A stretch of DNA of 64,000 nucleotides, taken from the NCBI GenBank assembly GCA_034409055.1, contig DAOUMU010000223.1, positions 11,808-75,807 of the forward strand, given 5' to 3'. Origin of the DNA: DAOUMU01 sp034409055. GTDB lineage: Bacteria > Chloroflexota > Anaerolineae > 4572-78 > J111. The translations under genes were made by a program, and so were the position numbers. Positions 9,357-18,312 of the stretch are shown here, piece by piece; the first letter of the stretch is position 1, and each line of letters starts with the position of its first letter. The notes under the pieces are model-generated. The model saw only the letters and a program-made list of their open reading frames with translations, made no database searches and was not told where the DNA came from.

Positions 9357-9586
9357 ACATAGAACCAGAATTAGCAATGAAAAAGTAGCTTCCGGTGAGG
9401 CAACCTCATAAAGCATCCAACCACGTAAAACGTAAAGCGTAAAAGTGAGCCGTAGATAAGTCATTACGCTTCACGTCACTGCCCTGCGGGTTTACGTCAT
9501 TGCCCTGTGGGTTCACGAGTTGGCTGGCGACATCAAGCGGAAGTTACTTTTTGCTCCGCTGGCAAGCCGAATTCTGGTTCTATGTA
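9357..9586. repeat. Large imperfect inverted repeat between the thioredoxin and patatin genes
   Basis: The left arm 9357-9394 (acatagaaccagaatt, then aaaagtagcttccg) is repeated inverted at 9538-9586 (cggaagttactttttg, then attctggttctatgta), with about 12 extra bases in the right arm. The interior contains a tandem duplication, gtcactgccctgcgggttta followed by gtcattgccctgtgggttca. The structure resembles a MITE-like element of about 230 bases that forms the leader of the thioredoxin-TPR gene. No ORF lies inside. Confidence 0.7.
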
Positions 9587-9627
9587 GTATAACGATAGTG
9601 GTGATCCAAGTGTGACATTCATCCGGG

Positions 9628-11886
9628 TTATGAATTACGCAGTTTGCTTTGCCACGTCTCGATTTTCTCCAACGCAGCCTGATAACCAACCTCAACCATC
9701 GGATCAATCGCGGCTATATCGCCAAATCTATAATCGTCAAGAGGCGGTTCAAGGTATAGGTCAATATCCCGCGCCTCTTGCGGCCAGGTCTCGGTGCGAC
9801 CGGTTATCATCATCGTCCGCGAGATGATGTTTACCAGGCTGGGCGCTTTCAATTCTTCAACCAAAGGATTGAATCGACTCCAGAGAAGTTGTTGAGCCGA
9901 TATGCTGTCAGCAAAGTTATATTCTCTGGGAAGGTCTCTTTTAGGGCTGATATTGATAGCAATCACCGGGCCACCTTCACCCATCTGGCTCATAACATCA
10001 GCCGGCAAGTTGTTGAAGAGGCTACCATCGACCAGTATCTCACCCTTGTCGAGGATGGGTGGCATGAAAGTTGGCAGCGAGACGCTGGCCCGCAGGTAAC
10101 GCCACAGCAAGCCTCTCTGGTGAATCATCATGCGGGCACACGTCAAGTTACTGGAAATGCAGAAATAATTTATCCAGAGATCTTCTATGTTGATCTCACC
10201 AAATAAGCTCTGCAACAATTTATTGAGCTTGCCGGCTGAAATGATAGAAACGATGGGTAACGTAAAATCAAGATATGATCTCACGTGGGCGGCAATCTCT
10301 TTACCATATTCGAGTATCTTCTGAGAAGGCCAGCCCAGTGCATACCCGGCCCCGACCAGCGCTCCCACACTGGTGCCGCCAACAACATCCGCCGCAATCC
10401 CTGCTTCTTCCAGCGCCCGGATGACGCCAAGGTGTACAAAGCCAAGATGGCCACCTCCACTAAAGACGAGACCTATGGCTTTGCCCGTCAGAAAACGGGC
10501 CAGACGTTCAAAATCCGCGTCCGCATTAAGAGCGAGGTGATAGTGCCCGGCCAGGCGGCGGTGGGCCAGCCATTGATGCGTACCCACCGGTTGCCGGTTC
10601 CGGTCAGGATGTAACAGGATCAGTTCCTGGCGTGGCGCGATACGAGGATCGCTCGCGCCAAGCAATTCTGCCTCAATCTGGCCCGGTTCAGGATTTGAGG
10701 CTGCCCTGGCCACGATAAGCACCCGGTCAGCCTGGCCAATACACCGCCTCGTCCAGGCGGATAAGTCCGCCTCCGCTTCATACAGGATCAAGTCATGGGC
10801 CGATTCCTGATGACTCAGCCAGCCAACAATACGACTATTATCCGCGCTATCCTGTGGGGTCTGGGAGGCCCCCTCTCCCAGCGCCTCATCAAGGGCTTGA
10901 GATGTTAAATGCAGGGGATTGCTTATCTTCTTTAAGGCTGAAGCCAGACGATGGGTGAAATCAGACAGGGGTACATCAGCACTTGCCGGCACAAGGGCCA
11001 CTGTTCTGAGATTACCCCTAACGGCCGGTCTGCGGGTCGCTGCAAGCAGACCTCTGGCCAGCCGCTGCATTAGATGCATCATGAAGATGGGATACTTTCT
11101 GGCCAGCCGCTCAAGACTGTCCCGGTTGAACGAAATAAGCTCACTATCACGCATCGCGTAAATGGTGGCAGGATGAGCCACATCTGCAATTAGTGAGGTC
11201 TCGCCGACAATATCACCCTGACCGATGTCACGGATAAGCGCGTCTTCGCCGTTTTCTGGCTGAATGATGGAACGTAAACGTCCGCTGATAAGCACATAGA
11301 GGCAATCGCCTACGTCTCCCTGCTTAAAGAGATACTCTCCCCTGGCAAGATGCACCCACTCAAGCTCCGTCTCGATTTCTTCGATGCTGATGTTGTCAAC
11401 TGTTTCTTCAACCGGCGCTGATTTTGGTTTGCGCTCGGCGGACGCTTTCGCTGGCAGGAATAGTGTCTCCAGGGGTTGGCCGTATAGATTTTTATATTCC
11501 TCCTGTACGGTTGGATCGTCCATCCCCAACGCAGCGCGAATACGAGGCACCGCCTCATAGGTAAACTTATATTTACGACCGAAGAGATGGATCAGTGCGG
11601 CTCGAGTTTTGGGCGTATCCGGTACGGCTTTTTTCCAATAAGGCGCGTAACGTTCCAGATTTTCGATCGTGCAGACCGTTTGGGCCTGGATGGTCATACC
11701 AAGTTTCTTAATAATATCAGGTATTGGACCTTGAGGTTCGTCTTTACCAAGAAAATGCTGTATCGCCTGCCTTGATTCAAGCACCATATATGTCGTTCGG
11801 GTTTCAATCCAAAAGAGCAAGCTTTTGGCCCGGGAGCCATGTAGGCCCTTCAGTACTTCTTCTCGAGAAAATAACTCATCCGACAT
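9628..11886 (-). CDS. Patatin-like phospholipase with cyclic-nucleotide-binding domain
   Basis: A 752-residue protein of the bacterial NTE/RssA-like patatin group. Residues about 1-165 are an unrecognised helical region, about 170-300 a cNMP/Crp-type sensor domain (LARGEYLFKQGDVGDCLYVL, then GDIVGETSLI), and about 460-650 a patatin domain with oxyanion GGGHLG, nucleophile GTSVG and catalytic Asp in DGSLFNNLPADV. It should hydrolyse phospholipid or lysophospholipid esters, possibly under cAMP control, which fits the cyclase gene at 3753-7817. The ATG at 11886 is preferred over a GTG twelve bases upstream because gggtga lies about eight bases before it. A TATAAT-like element sits 55 bases upstream. 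Confidence 0.88.
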   Translation of the reverse strand: MSDELFSREEVLKGLHGSRAKSLLFWIETRTTYMVLESRQAIQHFLGKDEPQGPIPDIIKKLGMTIQAQTVCTIENLERYAPYWKKAVPDTPKTRAALIHLFGRKYKFTYEAVPRIRAALGMDDPTVQEEYKNLYGQPLETLFLPAKASAERKPKSAPVEETVDNISIEEIETELEWVHLARGEYLFKQGDVGDCLYVLISGRLRSIIQPENGEDALIRDIGQGDIVGETSLIADVAHPATIYAMRDSELISFNRDSLERLARKYPIFMMHLMQRLARGLLAATRRPAVRGNLRTVALVPASADVPLSDFTHRLASALKKISNPLHLTSQALDEALGEGASQTPQDSADNSRIVGWLSHQESAHDLILYEAEADLSAWTRRCIGQADRVLIVARAASNPEPGQIEAELLGASDPRIAPRQELILLHPDRNRQPVGTHQWLAHRRLAGHYHLALNADADFERLARFLTGKAIGLVFSGGGHLGFVHLGVIRALEEAGIAADVVGGTSVGALVGAGYALGWPSQKILEYGKEIAAHVRSYLDFTLPIVSIISAGKLNKLLQSLFGEINIEDLWINYFCISSNLTCARMMIHQRGLLWRYLRASVSLPTFMPPILDKGEILVDGSLFNNLPADVMSQMGEGGPVIAINISPKRDLPREYNFADSISAQQLLWSRFNPLVEELKAPSLVNIISRTMMITGRTETWPQEARDIDLYLEPPLDDYRFGDIAAIDPMVEVGYQAALEKIETWQSKLRNS

Positions 11887-11940
11887 TTTTAACTTCACCC
11901 GTGTGTGCTTATTCTAGCCTCATATTCTTCTACAATCCAA

Positions 11941-11953
11941 ATTATAGCATAAG
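11941..11953 (-). promoter_or_regulatory. Extended -10 promoter candidate for the patatin gene
   Basis: On the minus strand this reads cttatgctataat: a TATAAT box preceded by TG-n, 55 bases before the start codon. The same 13 bases occur at 14784-14796 in front of the next minus-strand gene. No good -35 box is visible, as expected for extended -10 promoters. Confidence 0.5.
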
Positions 11954-12178
11954 ATGGGAAAATGGTACGCAATTCAAGATTACGTTTAGCGTCCCGGAGC
12001 TATGATATTCGCCGGCTGACACAGGGCTCACATATATCGCCACAAGACCAGTTGGAAAGGTACCTCAAGGCAGACTATATAGTCATTTCGATCGATTATC
12101 AAGCCCTCCCCACCAGGATAAAATTGGCTGGGCAAGTGAGTTGTTCCGCGATTGGCAAGGCGACAAAGGGAAAGCGCC

Positions 12179-14752
12179 TTACGGTTGATGATGCTTTGCA
12201 TGGTCTGATAGGGGGGTGTGGTGGTGATAGTATCCAAGTTCATGCATTCTATTGTGCAAGCCACGATAAGCCGATTCCAAAACCAGGCGCATCCGTTTGT
12301 AGGCGATGTCGTCGGGCCGGGTCCCCACTGTATCCAGGTAGGCCAGGGCGCCCTCGATCTGCTCGAGGATGGTGACGGCATCAGCCGCAGCGAGTAGAGG
12401 CGATCCCTCAACGGTGACCATCACGGGTGAAACGTGAGCGGTGATAATTTCCGGTTTATCGGCGTAGTGCCCCCGTACCAGTAGGGCCAGCCAGCAACTC
12501 TTATCCACTTTAACCGACCAGTGCCCACCTCCTTCTCTGGCGGGAACAGTCGCGCTTTCTCGAATTTCGCCGTTCATAATCAGTTCAACGCGAGACATCG
12601 GGATGGTGACGCTGGCAACCTGCCAGGTTACGTCAACCGTGCCCCCGTTGGCCGACATTTTGATGCGGCTTCCCATTGGCCGGCCATCGACATTAAATTC
12701 AAGCAGGGGGCCATAGGTCACAAAAGTTTCTGCCCGCCGGACAGCTTCCAGCCAGGTTTTGTAGCTGAAAGCCTGGTTTGGATCAATTCGGGCATAGGTG
12801 CGCACCGCGCCAACCGGCGTGTCGGCCGACATTTTATCGGTGCCCCCCACAGCGGCGGTGAGGTAGCCGCAGTTAAGATAGCGATACCAGTCTGCCAGAG
12901 AGTATGGATTAATACCCCCGTACAAATCTCCCCAAGAGGTCATTTCTGTGGCGTCGGCCTCGTCACTGACGATGGTGGCGGCCGGCTCTAAGCGGGGATC
13001 TGGAAAGTGCGGCACAACGACCAATCCCCCCTGCTTTTTGCACTGTCTGGCCCACTCAGTCAGCAAAATTTCGATTGGATCGCCCAGCGCAGACTCGTCC
13101 GGTCCGCTCGTCGTTAGAGGAGTGATGATTTGGCCGCTGTAGCCCAGTAACGAGATGTGCCCCAGCACATGTTGCCGGTTCTCTGTGCCCACCCGAACCA
13201 GGTATTCGCCATCCCCGCCTGCTTCCCTGGAGCCCCACGTGGTCTTACCATCAAAATCGCCGACGTTGGTCATCAACTCGCCCCACTGGCTGGCCAACAG
13301 GTTGACCACGTTGACACCCTCGGCCGCCCCTTCAAGAAGGGCCGTCATCGGCGACAGAAAATGAACGTGCGTATCGGCTGTCACCCAGCCATGCTCACGC
13401 CAGGGCAACACTTTTTCAATCTCGATGACGATTTCCTCGGTAGCGGGGCTCACCTCGATGACTTGCCGGACAGGCTCGATCTCAAACCCTTTCGACACCT
13501 CGATGTAAACCTGGCCCAGCGGTAGCTTGATGACCGTCTCGCCGGAGATATAGGTGCAATAATGGGTATCGAGATGGGCAAAGTCTGCGCTATAGTCTTC
13601 AAACCAGGCCGCGTTTGGAAGGCGATGACGATCCACCGGGGCCAGATATTCCCCGTATTCGCCGTGGACGTGCAGCTTGACCGGCACAGATTTGCTGCTA
13701 CCGCGTTCCACCACCCGCAGGGTGACCCGCTGCATAGCCGCTGCCACGGGCTGCACGTCAAACCCCACGGATTTTTCAAAATCCCTGGGGCTTTCTTCGA
13801 TTTGCGCCACGGGGATGATTTCCCCGTTAGCAAGATGGAATTTGGCATCTGGATGAGCGGTATACTCGACTATTACCTGGTTTTCAGATTTTGCCGGAAT
13901 CTGATTGTTGTATGTTGCGGCCCAAGTGTCGTTGGGATAAATCAAACGGGGCGTTGCCGAAATGATCTGCCCCAGATCGAGTTGGATTTGTTGAAGCAAG
14001 CCGTGCTCATCCAGTTCTGGCTGGAAAGTTTCTCCTTGAGGCAACCTCAACAGCGCTTTTTGGCGCGCTTGCCAGCGCAAAGGTTGGGAAGAGACATTAC
14101 CGGCCGATACCGCCGAGACAATAACCACGCCCGACACCGGCTCAAAACGAATACCAACGATCTCTTTCTCTGGGTACGGATTCTCCCATGCCCAAAGCCA
14201 GTTTACCCACGGGCCACGTTCCGCCACGGCAACCCGTGTTTGACTTTGTCCCCACCAGACATTGGTTTGCTCATGAGAGGCACGTTGTGGGTGAGGCTTG
14301 TGATGTGGCACGGACTCAACACAATTTTCCCCCCAGCGACGCTGAAACATACCAAGCTGACAGCGGCGGCGAATCGGTATGCACGCCTCGGTACCATCTG
14401 CGTACAGGATTACGTAGTCGGCTGCGTGTTCGGCCAGTTGTCCCTCGCCACGCATCGGCGAGATGAAACCGCCGGGACCGGGTTTGAGTGGACGCAGGTC
14501 AGAGGTATGCATAAAGACAAGCCACTGTGAGCTTGTAGGAGGTAAGTCAACCGATACAACTTCATCCGTAAGGGCGACAACATTCCCAATCTCAAACGGG
14601 ATACCCCAGGCCGTGCACATACCGCTCGGCGCGTGTGCCAGGGCCGCCGACATTTCATCAGAAATCTCCACGCCAGTCAATTTAAGAAGGGGTACATTCC
14701 CTGTGAACGACAGGGGGGTAAATAATGGTGATTTGGGTCCATCATTAGACAT
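12179..14752 (-). CDS. CehA/McbA-family metallohydrolase (PHP-like)
   Basis: An 857-residue protein. Residues about 490-740 carry the signature of the CehA/McbA branch of PHP-type hydrolases: HGWVTADTHVHFLSP with paired metal-binding His, later GLVVVPHFPDP and GGTDKMSADTP. The first 480 or so residues are beta-rich with no family I recognise, and the last 150 look like a beta-sandwich plus helices. Substrate unknown; the family includes carbaryl hydrolase and phosphoesterases. No signal peptide is seen once the correct start is used. The start is the ATG at 14752, preceded by aaggagct; the longer frame to 14860 is rejected. The 290-base gap to the patatin gene holds only the patatin promoter candidate. 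Confidence 0.82.
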   Translation of the reverse strand: MSNDGPKSPLFTPLSFTGNVPLLKLTGVEISDEMSAALAHAPSGMCTAWGIPFEIGNVVALTDEVVSVDLPPTSSQWLVFMHTSDLRPLKPGPGGFISPMRGEGQLAEHAADYVILYADGTEACIPIRRRCQLGMFQRRWGENCVESVPHHKPHPQRASHEQTNVWWGQSQTRVAVAERGPWVNWLWAWENPYPEKEIVGIRFEPVSGVVIVSAVSAGNVSSQPLRWQARQKALLRLPQGETFQPELDEHGLLQQIQLDLGQIISATPRLIYPNDTWAATYNNQIPAKSENQVIVEYTAHPDAKFHLANGEIIPVAQIEESPRDFEKSVGFDVQPVAAAMQRVTLRVVERGSSKSVPVKLHVHGEYGEYLAPVDRHRLPNAAWFEDYSADFAHLDTHYCTYISGETVIKLPLGQVYIEVSKGFEIEPVRQVIEVSPATEEIVIEIEKVLPWREHGWVTADTHVHFLSPMTALLEGAAEGVNVVNLLASQWGELMTNVGDFDGKTTWGSREAGGDGEYLVRVGTENRQHVLGHISLLGYSGQIITPLTTSGPDESALGDPIEILLTEWARQCKKQGGLVVVPHFPDPRLEPAATIVSDEADATEMTSWGDLYGGINPYSLADWYRYLNCGYLTAAVGGTDKMSADTPVGAVRTYARIDPNQAFSYKTWLEAVRRAETFVTYGPLLEFNVDGRPMGSRIKMSANGGTVDVTWQVASVTIPMSRVELIMNGEIRESATVPAREGGGHWSVKVDKSCWLALLVRGHYADKPEIITAHVSPVMVTVEGSPLLAAADAVTILEQIEGALAYLDTVGTRPDDIAYKRMRLVLESAYRGLHNRMHELGYYHHHTPLSDHAKHHQP

Positions 14753-14783
14753 ATTGAGCTCCTTTTTGCATTTCGTAATCTGA

Positions 14784-14796
14784 ATTATAGCATAAG
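14784..14796 (-). promoter_or_regulatory. Extended -10 promoter candidate for the metallohydrolase gene
   Basis: Identical to the element at 11941-11953 (cttatgctataat on the minus strand), 32 bases before the start codon of the metallohydrolase. The same element before two successive genes suggests shared control. Confidence 0.5.
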
Positions 14797-14913
14797 GCTT
14801 GCTTAGGATTGAAATCCCAATTTTCCTCCTTTCCCCAGCCTGGGTTACGTGGTCAAGCAAGGGGAGGGCTGGCGGTGGCAGCCGCTTGAAACGACGGATA
14901 TCAGCTAGGGCGT

Positions 14914-15050
14914 GTTGACATTTCGGATTATGTCATTCTGAGCGACTAAAGGGAGCGAAGAATCTCCTATTTCTCCTTGAATTTGTCCTCGTTGCCGGAG
15001 ATTCCTCGTCGCTGCGCTCCTCGGAATGACATTTTTGGACAAATGTCAAC
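14914..15050. repeat. MITE-like palindromic element (copy 1)
   Basis: Termini gttgacattt (14914-14923) and aaatgtcaac (15041-15050) are exact inverted copies. Inside them tgtcattctgagcg...aagaatctcc faces ggagattcctcg...ggaatgaca. The core matches the element at 39750-39911 although the outer arms differ. There is no coding capacity, so any movement would need an enzyme supplied elsewhere. Confidence 0.85.
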
Positions 15051-15219
15051 AGAACCTAATACAGGAGGCGGCTGTTATGCCAAATCATAGTAACCTACCA
15101 AGAAACGCCCTGGCGGATCGATCTTAAAGCGGCTGCAACTGAATAGTTACATTCGTTCTTACTGTTGACGGTCAAATCCCGCCCACAAAAAGCCTCCTCC
15201 CAGGCCACCCACTGCGGCC

Positions 15220-15255
15220 GATAGTGTGAAGAACTGTACAGCTCTTCGCGCTATC
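15220..15255. repeat. Imperfect hairpin upstream of the 608-residue protein
   Basis: gatagtgtgaaga (15220-15232) faces tcttcgcgctatc (15243-15255), with two mismatches and a ten-base loop. It could be an operator or a leader hairpin; nothing decides between them. Confidence 0.45.
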
Positions 15256-15435
15256 GCCGAATTTTTGTATTGGATGTATGACTGTGTTAAAGTATGGATA
15301 ATTCTAAAACTTTCAAGCATATTAGTTGATAAGACACCAGACTCAGGGGGACAGTTTTAACAACAAACAGCGGAAAGACACAGATTACGTTGCGTAGTCT
15401 GTTCTCCCGCCTACCCAAAAAGGATGATAAGCATT

Positions 15436-17262
15436 ATGCCAGATCAAAAAACAATCAAATGGAACAGTTCCATAGGGGATCGCCTCTTTGAGGCTCTGAC
15501 CCAACAAGAAATTATCGATTTACTTGAGGCCTTATTTGCGACCTTACCACCTGATATGCAAGATGCGATGCTGGGCCAACTACCGCCGGACACCAGGCAA
15601 ACTGTGCAGCACCTCCTCTCTCCGCCCCAGTCACCCGGCGATACAAAAGTCACTCCGGCCAAACCGGTTTCGATAGCCAAATTGGAACAAACCTGGGCCA
15701 ATCTGTGGGATGAGTGGGACAGTATTGTCGGTGAAGCAGGGCTAGAAGATGGCGAATATATAATCCAGGATCATCATTGGGAGCCTCCCTACTTTGACCA
15801 GACCGCGTTCATTGATGACCTGGAACAGGTCGCCCAGAAAATGCGCCCACTGATTCAGAGTGCCGTTCAACACAACTTTTCGTCAGACACTGGTATTGCC
15901 GAGGCCCTTTCATATACAGAGAGTGAGGTCTCAACAGCCATGCCTGAATGGATCTACATTGAAGGATTCTATTTGGAAGAAAATCTCACTTTCTGCTTGC
16001 TGGAATGGGAATGGCTTACTAGAGATGAAGGTCAGGATGCCTTTGCCTTTGCCGAAGGTATTCTGGATTGGGAAGACTCATTTACTCATGTTGTCCTGAA
16101 CGGTAATACCTTCCTGGATTTCTTCACGCAATTACCGGAGACAGATCAAGAAGTGATCTTTAAAGGGCTAACCAGTCACAAAGACACGCCATCCTGGAAA
16201 AAACGGTTGGAAAATACCTTCTCCTACTGGCATACACTCTATATGTACTATGTTGAACAGTATGCGCCTGAGCGGTACCTGGATAATCTGAGAACCACCA
16301 TCTCGCAACAATGGCAAAATGGCCTGCCGGTAATCGAGGACCTCCTGGCCAAACAAGACTACCGGGAAAGCCTGGATGTGATTAAGGAAACGCTGCCTCC
16401 GTTGTTAAAATCTGAGCAAGGAGACCAATCCTGGACGCCGGAAACCTCTCTTCTGTTTCCTATCGTCAATCACCACTACGACGACCCCACCAGGTTGAAA
16501 AATCACAAGACCTTGCTGGATTATTACCAACAAACCGCTCAAGGATTAGATCAGACACAACTGGTTAACGCTTTGTCGCTCCAGCTTATCGCCTTCGATC
16601 ATTGTTTTGACTGGGAAACGATGTTCAAAGCCTTTGAAGAGGCAACCGTATCTCAACAGATCCGTCAAGCCTTGTTTGCGTCCTGGCAGAAGTACATCAT
16701 CCAGCGGGCTAAACGGTACTCATGGGGTTGGAGTCGGGCCCAAAGCCGCGATACCTGGTGGCTGCATTGGCTGATCGAGAGTATCGTCGATGGGCAAAAA
16801 GGCCCGGCCTGGTTTCAGCAAAAGATGGCAGGGTGGCTCACCCATTTACCCGGCGAACAGCATGCATTAGGCGAAGATTATGAGTTTTTACGGTTACTGA
16901 CAAAAGATTTAACCGAGATAAGCCCCGAAGGAAAGAGCCAGTATCCCAAGTTCTACCAGGTGGTGGTCAGACCCGATGAACTGTCATCCCCAGACCAATC
17001 CTCACGACAGGTGTACTTGAAACAATACGCATCTGATGATTTGATGTACCAGGTCATGGGGTATTGGAAAGCATATTTGCAAAACTTCGTCCCCAGACCC
17101 GAAGCAGCCCAGAAATCAGATTACACCCAACATGCCCGGTGGATGGCCGCGCTGCGCGAGTTAGCCCCGGACCGCTATGAGGTTCTCCTGAAGAAATGGC
17201 AGGTTGATCACCACCGGCGGCGCAACCTGTGGCAAGCGATGTCAAAGATGGGGTTGGATTGA
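15436..17262 (+). CDS. Large protein of unknown function next to SWIM/SNF2 genes
   Basis: A 608-residue soluble, helix-rich and acidic protein without signal peptide or membrane segment. No SWIM cysteine motif or catalytic motif is visible. The C-terminal stretch, about residues 560-605 (PDRYEVLLKKWQVDHHRRRN), resembles the ends of SWIM-zinc-finger-associated helical-repeat proteins, which agrees with the SWIM gene that follows convergently. The ATG at 15436 is preferred because aaagg lies about 12 bases upstream; the ATG at 15424 directly abuts that sequence. A role with the neighbouring SNF2 and SWIM proteins is inferred from context only. Confidence 0.75.
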   Translation: MPDQKTIKWNSSIGDRLFEALTQQEIIDLLEALFATLPPDMQDAMLGQLPPDTRQTVQHLLSPPQSPGDTKVTPAKPVSIAKLEQTWANLWDEWDSIVGEAGLEDGEYIIQDHHWEPPYFDQTAFIDDLEQVAQKMRPLIQSAVQHNFSSDTGIAEALSYTESEVSTAMPEWIYIEGFYLEENLTFCLLEWEWLTRDEGQDAFAFAEGILDWEDSFTHVVLNGNTFLDFFTQLPETDQEVIFKGLTSHKDTPSWKKRLENTFSYWHTLYMYYVEQYAPERYLDNLRTTISQQWQNGLPVIEDLLAKQDYRESLDVIKETLPPLLKSEQGDQSWTPETSLLFPIVNHHYDDPTRLKNHKTLLDYYQQTAQGLDQTQLVNALSLQLIAFDHCFDWETMFKAFEEATVSQQIRQALFASWQKYIIQRAKRYSWGWSRAQSRDTWWLHWLIESIVDGQKGPAWFQQKMAGWLTHLPGEQHALGEDYEFLRLLTKDLTEISPEGKSQYPKFYQVVVRPDELSSPDQSSRQVYLKQYASDDLMYQVMGYWKAYLQNFVPRPEAAQKSDYTQHARWMAALRELAPDRYEVLLKKWQVDHHRRRNLWQAMSKMGLD

Positions 17263-17421
17263 AATGGAACAAATTTGCCCCGCAACCTGACCCAGTTGCA
17301 AATAATAGAATTGAGAGCAGGCTACTTTGATGCTTTTGGCAATGCTTCCCCTCACCGGTAAGACGATCTCAACAAAAGTAGAGACGAGTTGCCATATCAT
17401 CGATATTGAGAAGTTATATCA

Positions 17422-18312
17422 TCATGAGAAGGTATCTGCATCTACCTCCTGCTCATAAGCCGCCCCGACCGCTTTTTCGGCAATGGCTTGATAAGCCGGG
17501 CCAAGGAGCCTGCTCAGGTTATCGTCAGCCAGAAAGGAAGGTTGGTCCAGGCGCTTGAGGATGGGGAGCTTGACAGAGGCCAGTTTGATCGTGGTTTTCA
17601 CCGGCTCAGGGGGCTGGTTTGTACCCCAAAAGTCGGCCAGGGTCTCGGTCAGGGGGATGGCCGGCTCTTCGACTTCCTCCTCGAAATCTTCTTCGGCTTC
17701 ACCGGCCCGGCGAGCGCGCAGGTCGGCCATGATTTGCTCCTGGCTGCGCCCGCGTAAGCGAAAGAGCATGAAGGGATCTTCGTCAAACTGTTCCCCTAAA
17801 ATGTAATGGACGGCCGCCACGTGTTTGCAGGGATTGGCCCAATCAGGGCAGGAACAGTCGGTGTGCAGTTGGGCGCGTTTTTCGGGAAAGAGACTGACCC
17901 CGGCCTCAGTAAAAACCTCTTCGATGTCGGGCGGCATTTCACCGGCCAGTAACTGCACGGTGAAGAGGGCCTGGTCGGATAAGGTGTCCACGACCCGCTC
18001 CCACTGCTTGTCGGTAAGCGGGTCTACCTTGATGGTCACTTTGTAGGGCCGGCGACGCGATCCTTGCACTTTAGCCTCAACCCCACCCGGCACTTCTTCA
18101 ATGGAGATCACCTGGCCGGCGCGGGCGTAACGCCGGCCCCGGCCCAAACGCTTGCGCTCAACTATCCGTTCCAGGGCCTTGATCCAGCGCGTGGCCCACC
18201 AGTTTTTGGCAAAGGCACCCCGTTTACTCCTGGCTTTGATGCCCTCAGTGGTTTCACGGGGGCGGCTGGGCTTAAAGTATCCGTAATAACCATAATAATC
18301 GTAGCGGCTCAT
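17422..18312 (-). CDS. SWIM zinc-finger protein
   Basis: A 296-residue protein with a SWIM motif CSCPDWANPCKHVAAVHYIL (CxC...CxH, about residues 153-172), a zinc-binding fold found beside SNF2 ATPases in bacteria. The N-terminus (MSRYDYYGYYGYFKPSRPRE) is typical of this partner family. The middle carries an acidic stretch (EEDFEEEVEEP). The gene overlaps the upstream SNF2 gene by four bases (ATGA), so the two are translationally coupled and probably form one complex. It converges on the unknown protein at 15436-17262 across about 160 non-coding bases. Confidence 0.9.
   Translation of the reverse strand: MSRYDYYGYYGYFKPSRPRETTEGIKARSKRGAFAKNWWATRWIKALERIVERKRLGRGRRYARAGQVISIEEVPGGVEAKVQGSRRRPYKVTIKVDPLTDKQWERVVDTLSDQALFTVQLLAGEMPPDIEEVFTEAGVSLFPEKRAQLHTDCSCPDWANPCKHVAAVHYILGEQFDEDPFMLFRLRGRSQEQIMADLRARRAGEAEEDFEEEVEEPAIPLTETLADFWGTNQPPEPVKTTIKLASVKLPILKRLDQPSFLADDNLSRLLGPAYQAIAEKAVGAAYEQEVDADTFS

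Larger units (their letters stand above)
14797..15435. other. 640-base gap without a gene, holding a MITE-like palindrome and a hairpin
   Basis: Between the divergent metallohydrolase and the 608-residue protein. It contains the palindromic element at 14914-15050 and the hairpin at 15220-15255. The remainder is AT-rich from about 15260, probably promoter DNA for the rightward gene. No ORF with a domain was found. Confidence 0.6.

Noticed and set aside
11962..12375. Plus-strand ORF of 137 codons between the patatin and metallohydrolase genes
   Set aside because: Its second half lies antisense to the metallohydrolase, no domain is visible and no ribosome site fits.
13562..14530. Plus-strand ORF of 322 codons
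   Set aside because: Antisense shadow of the metallohydrolase; composition and motifs do not resemble a protein family.
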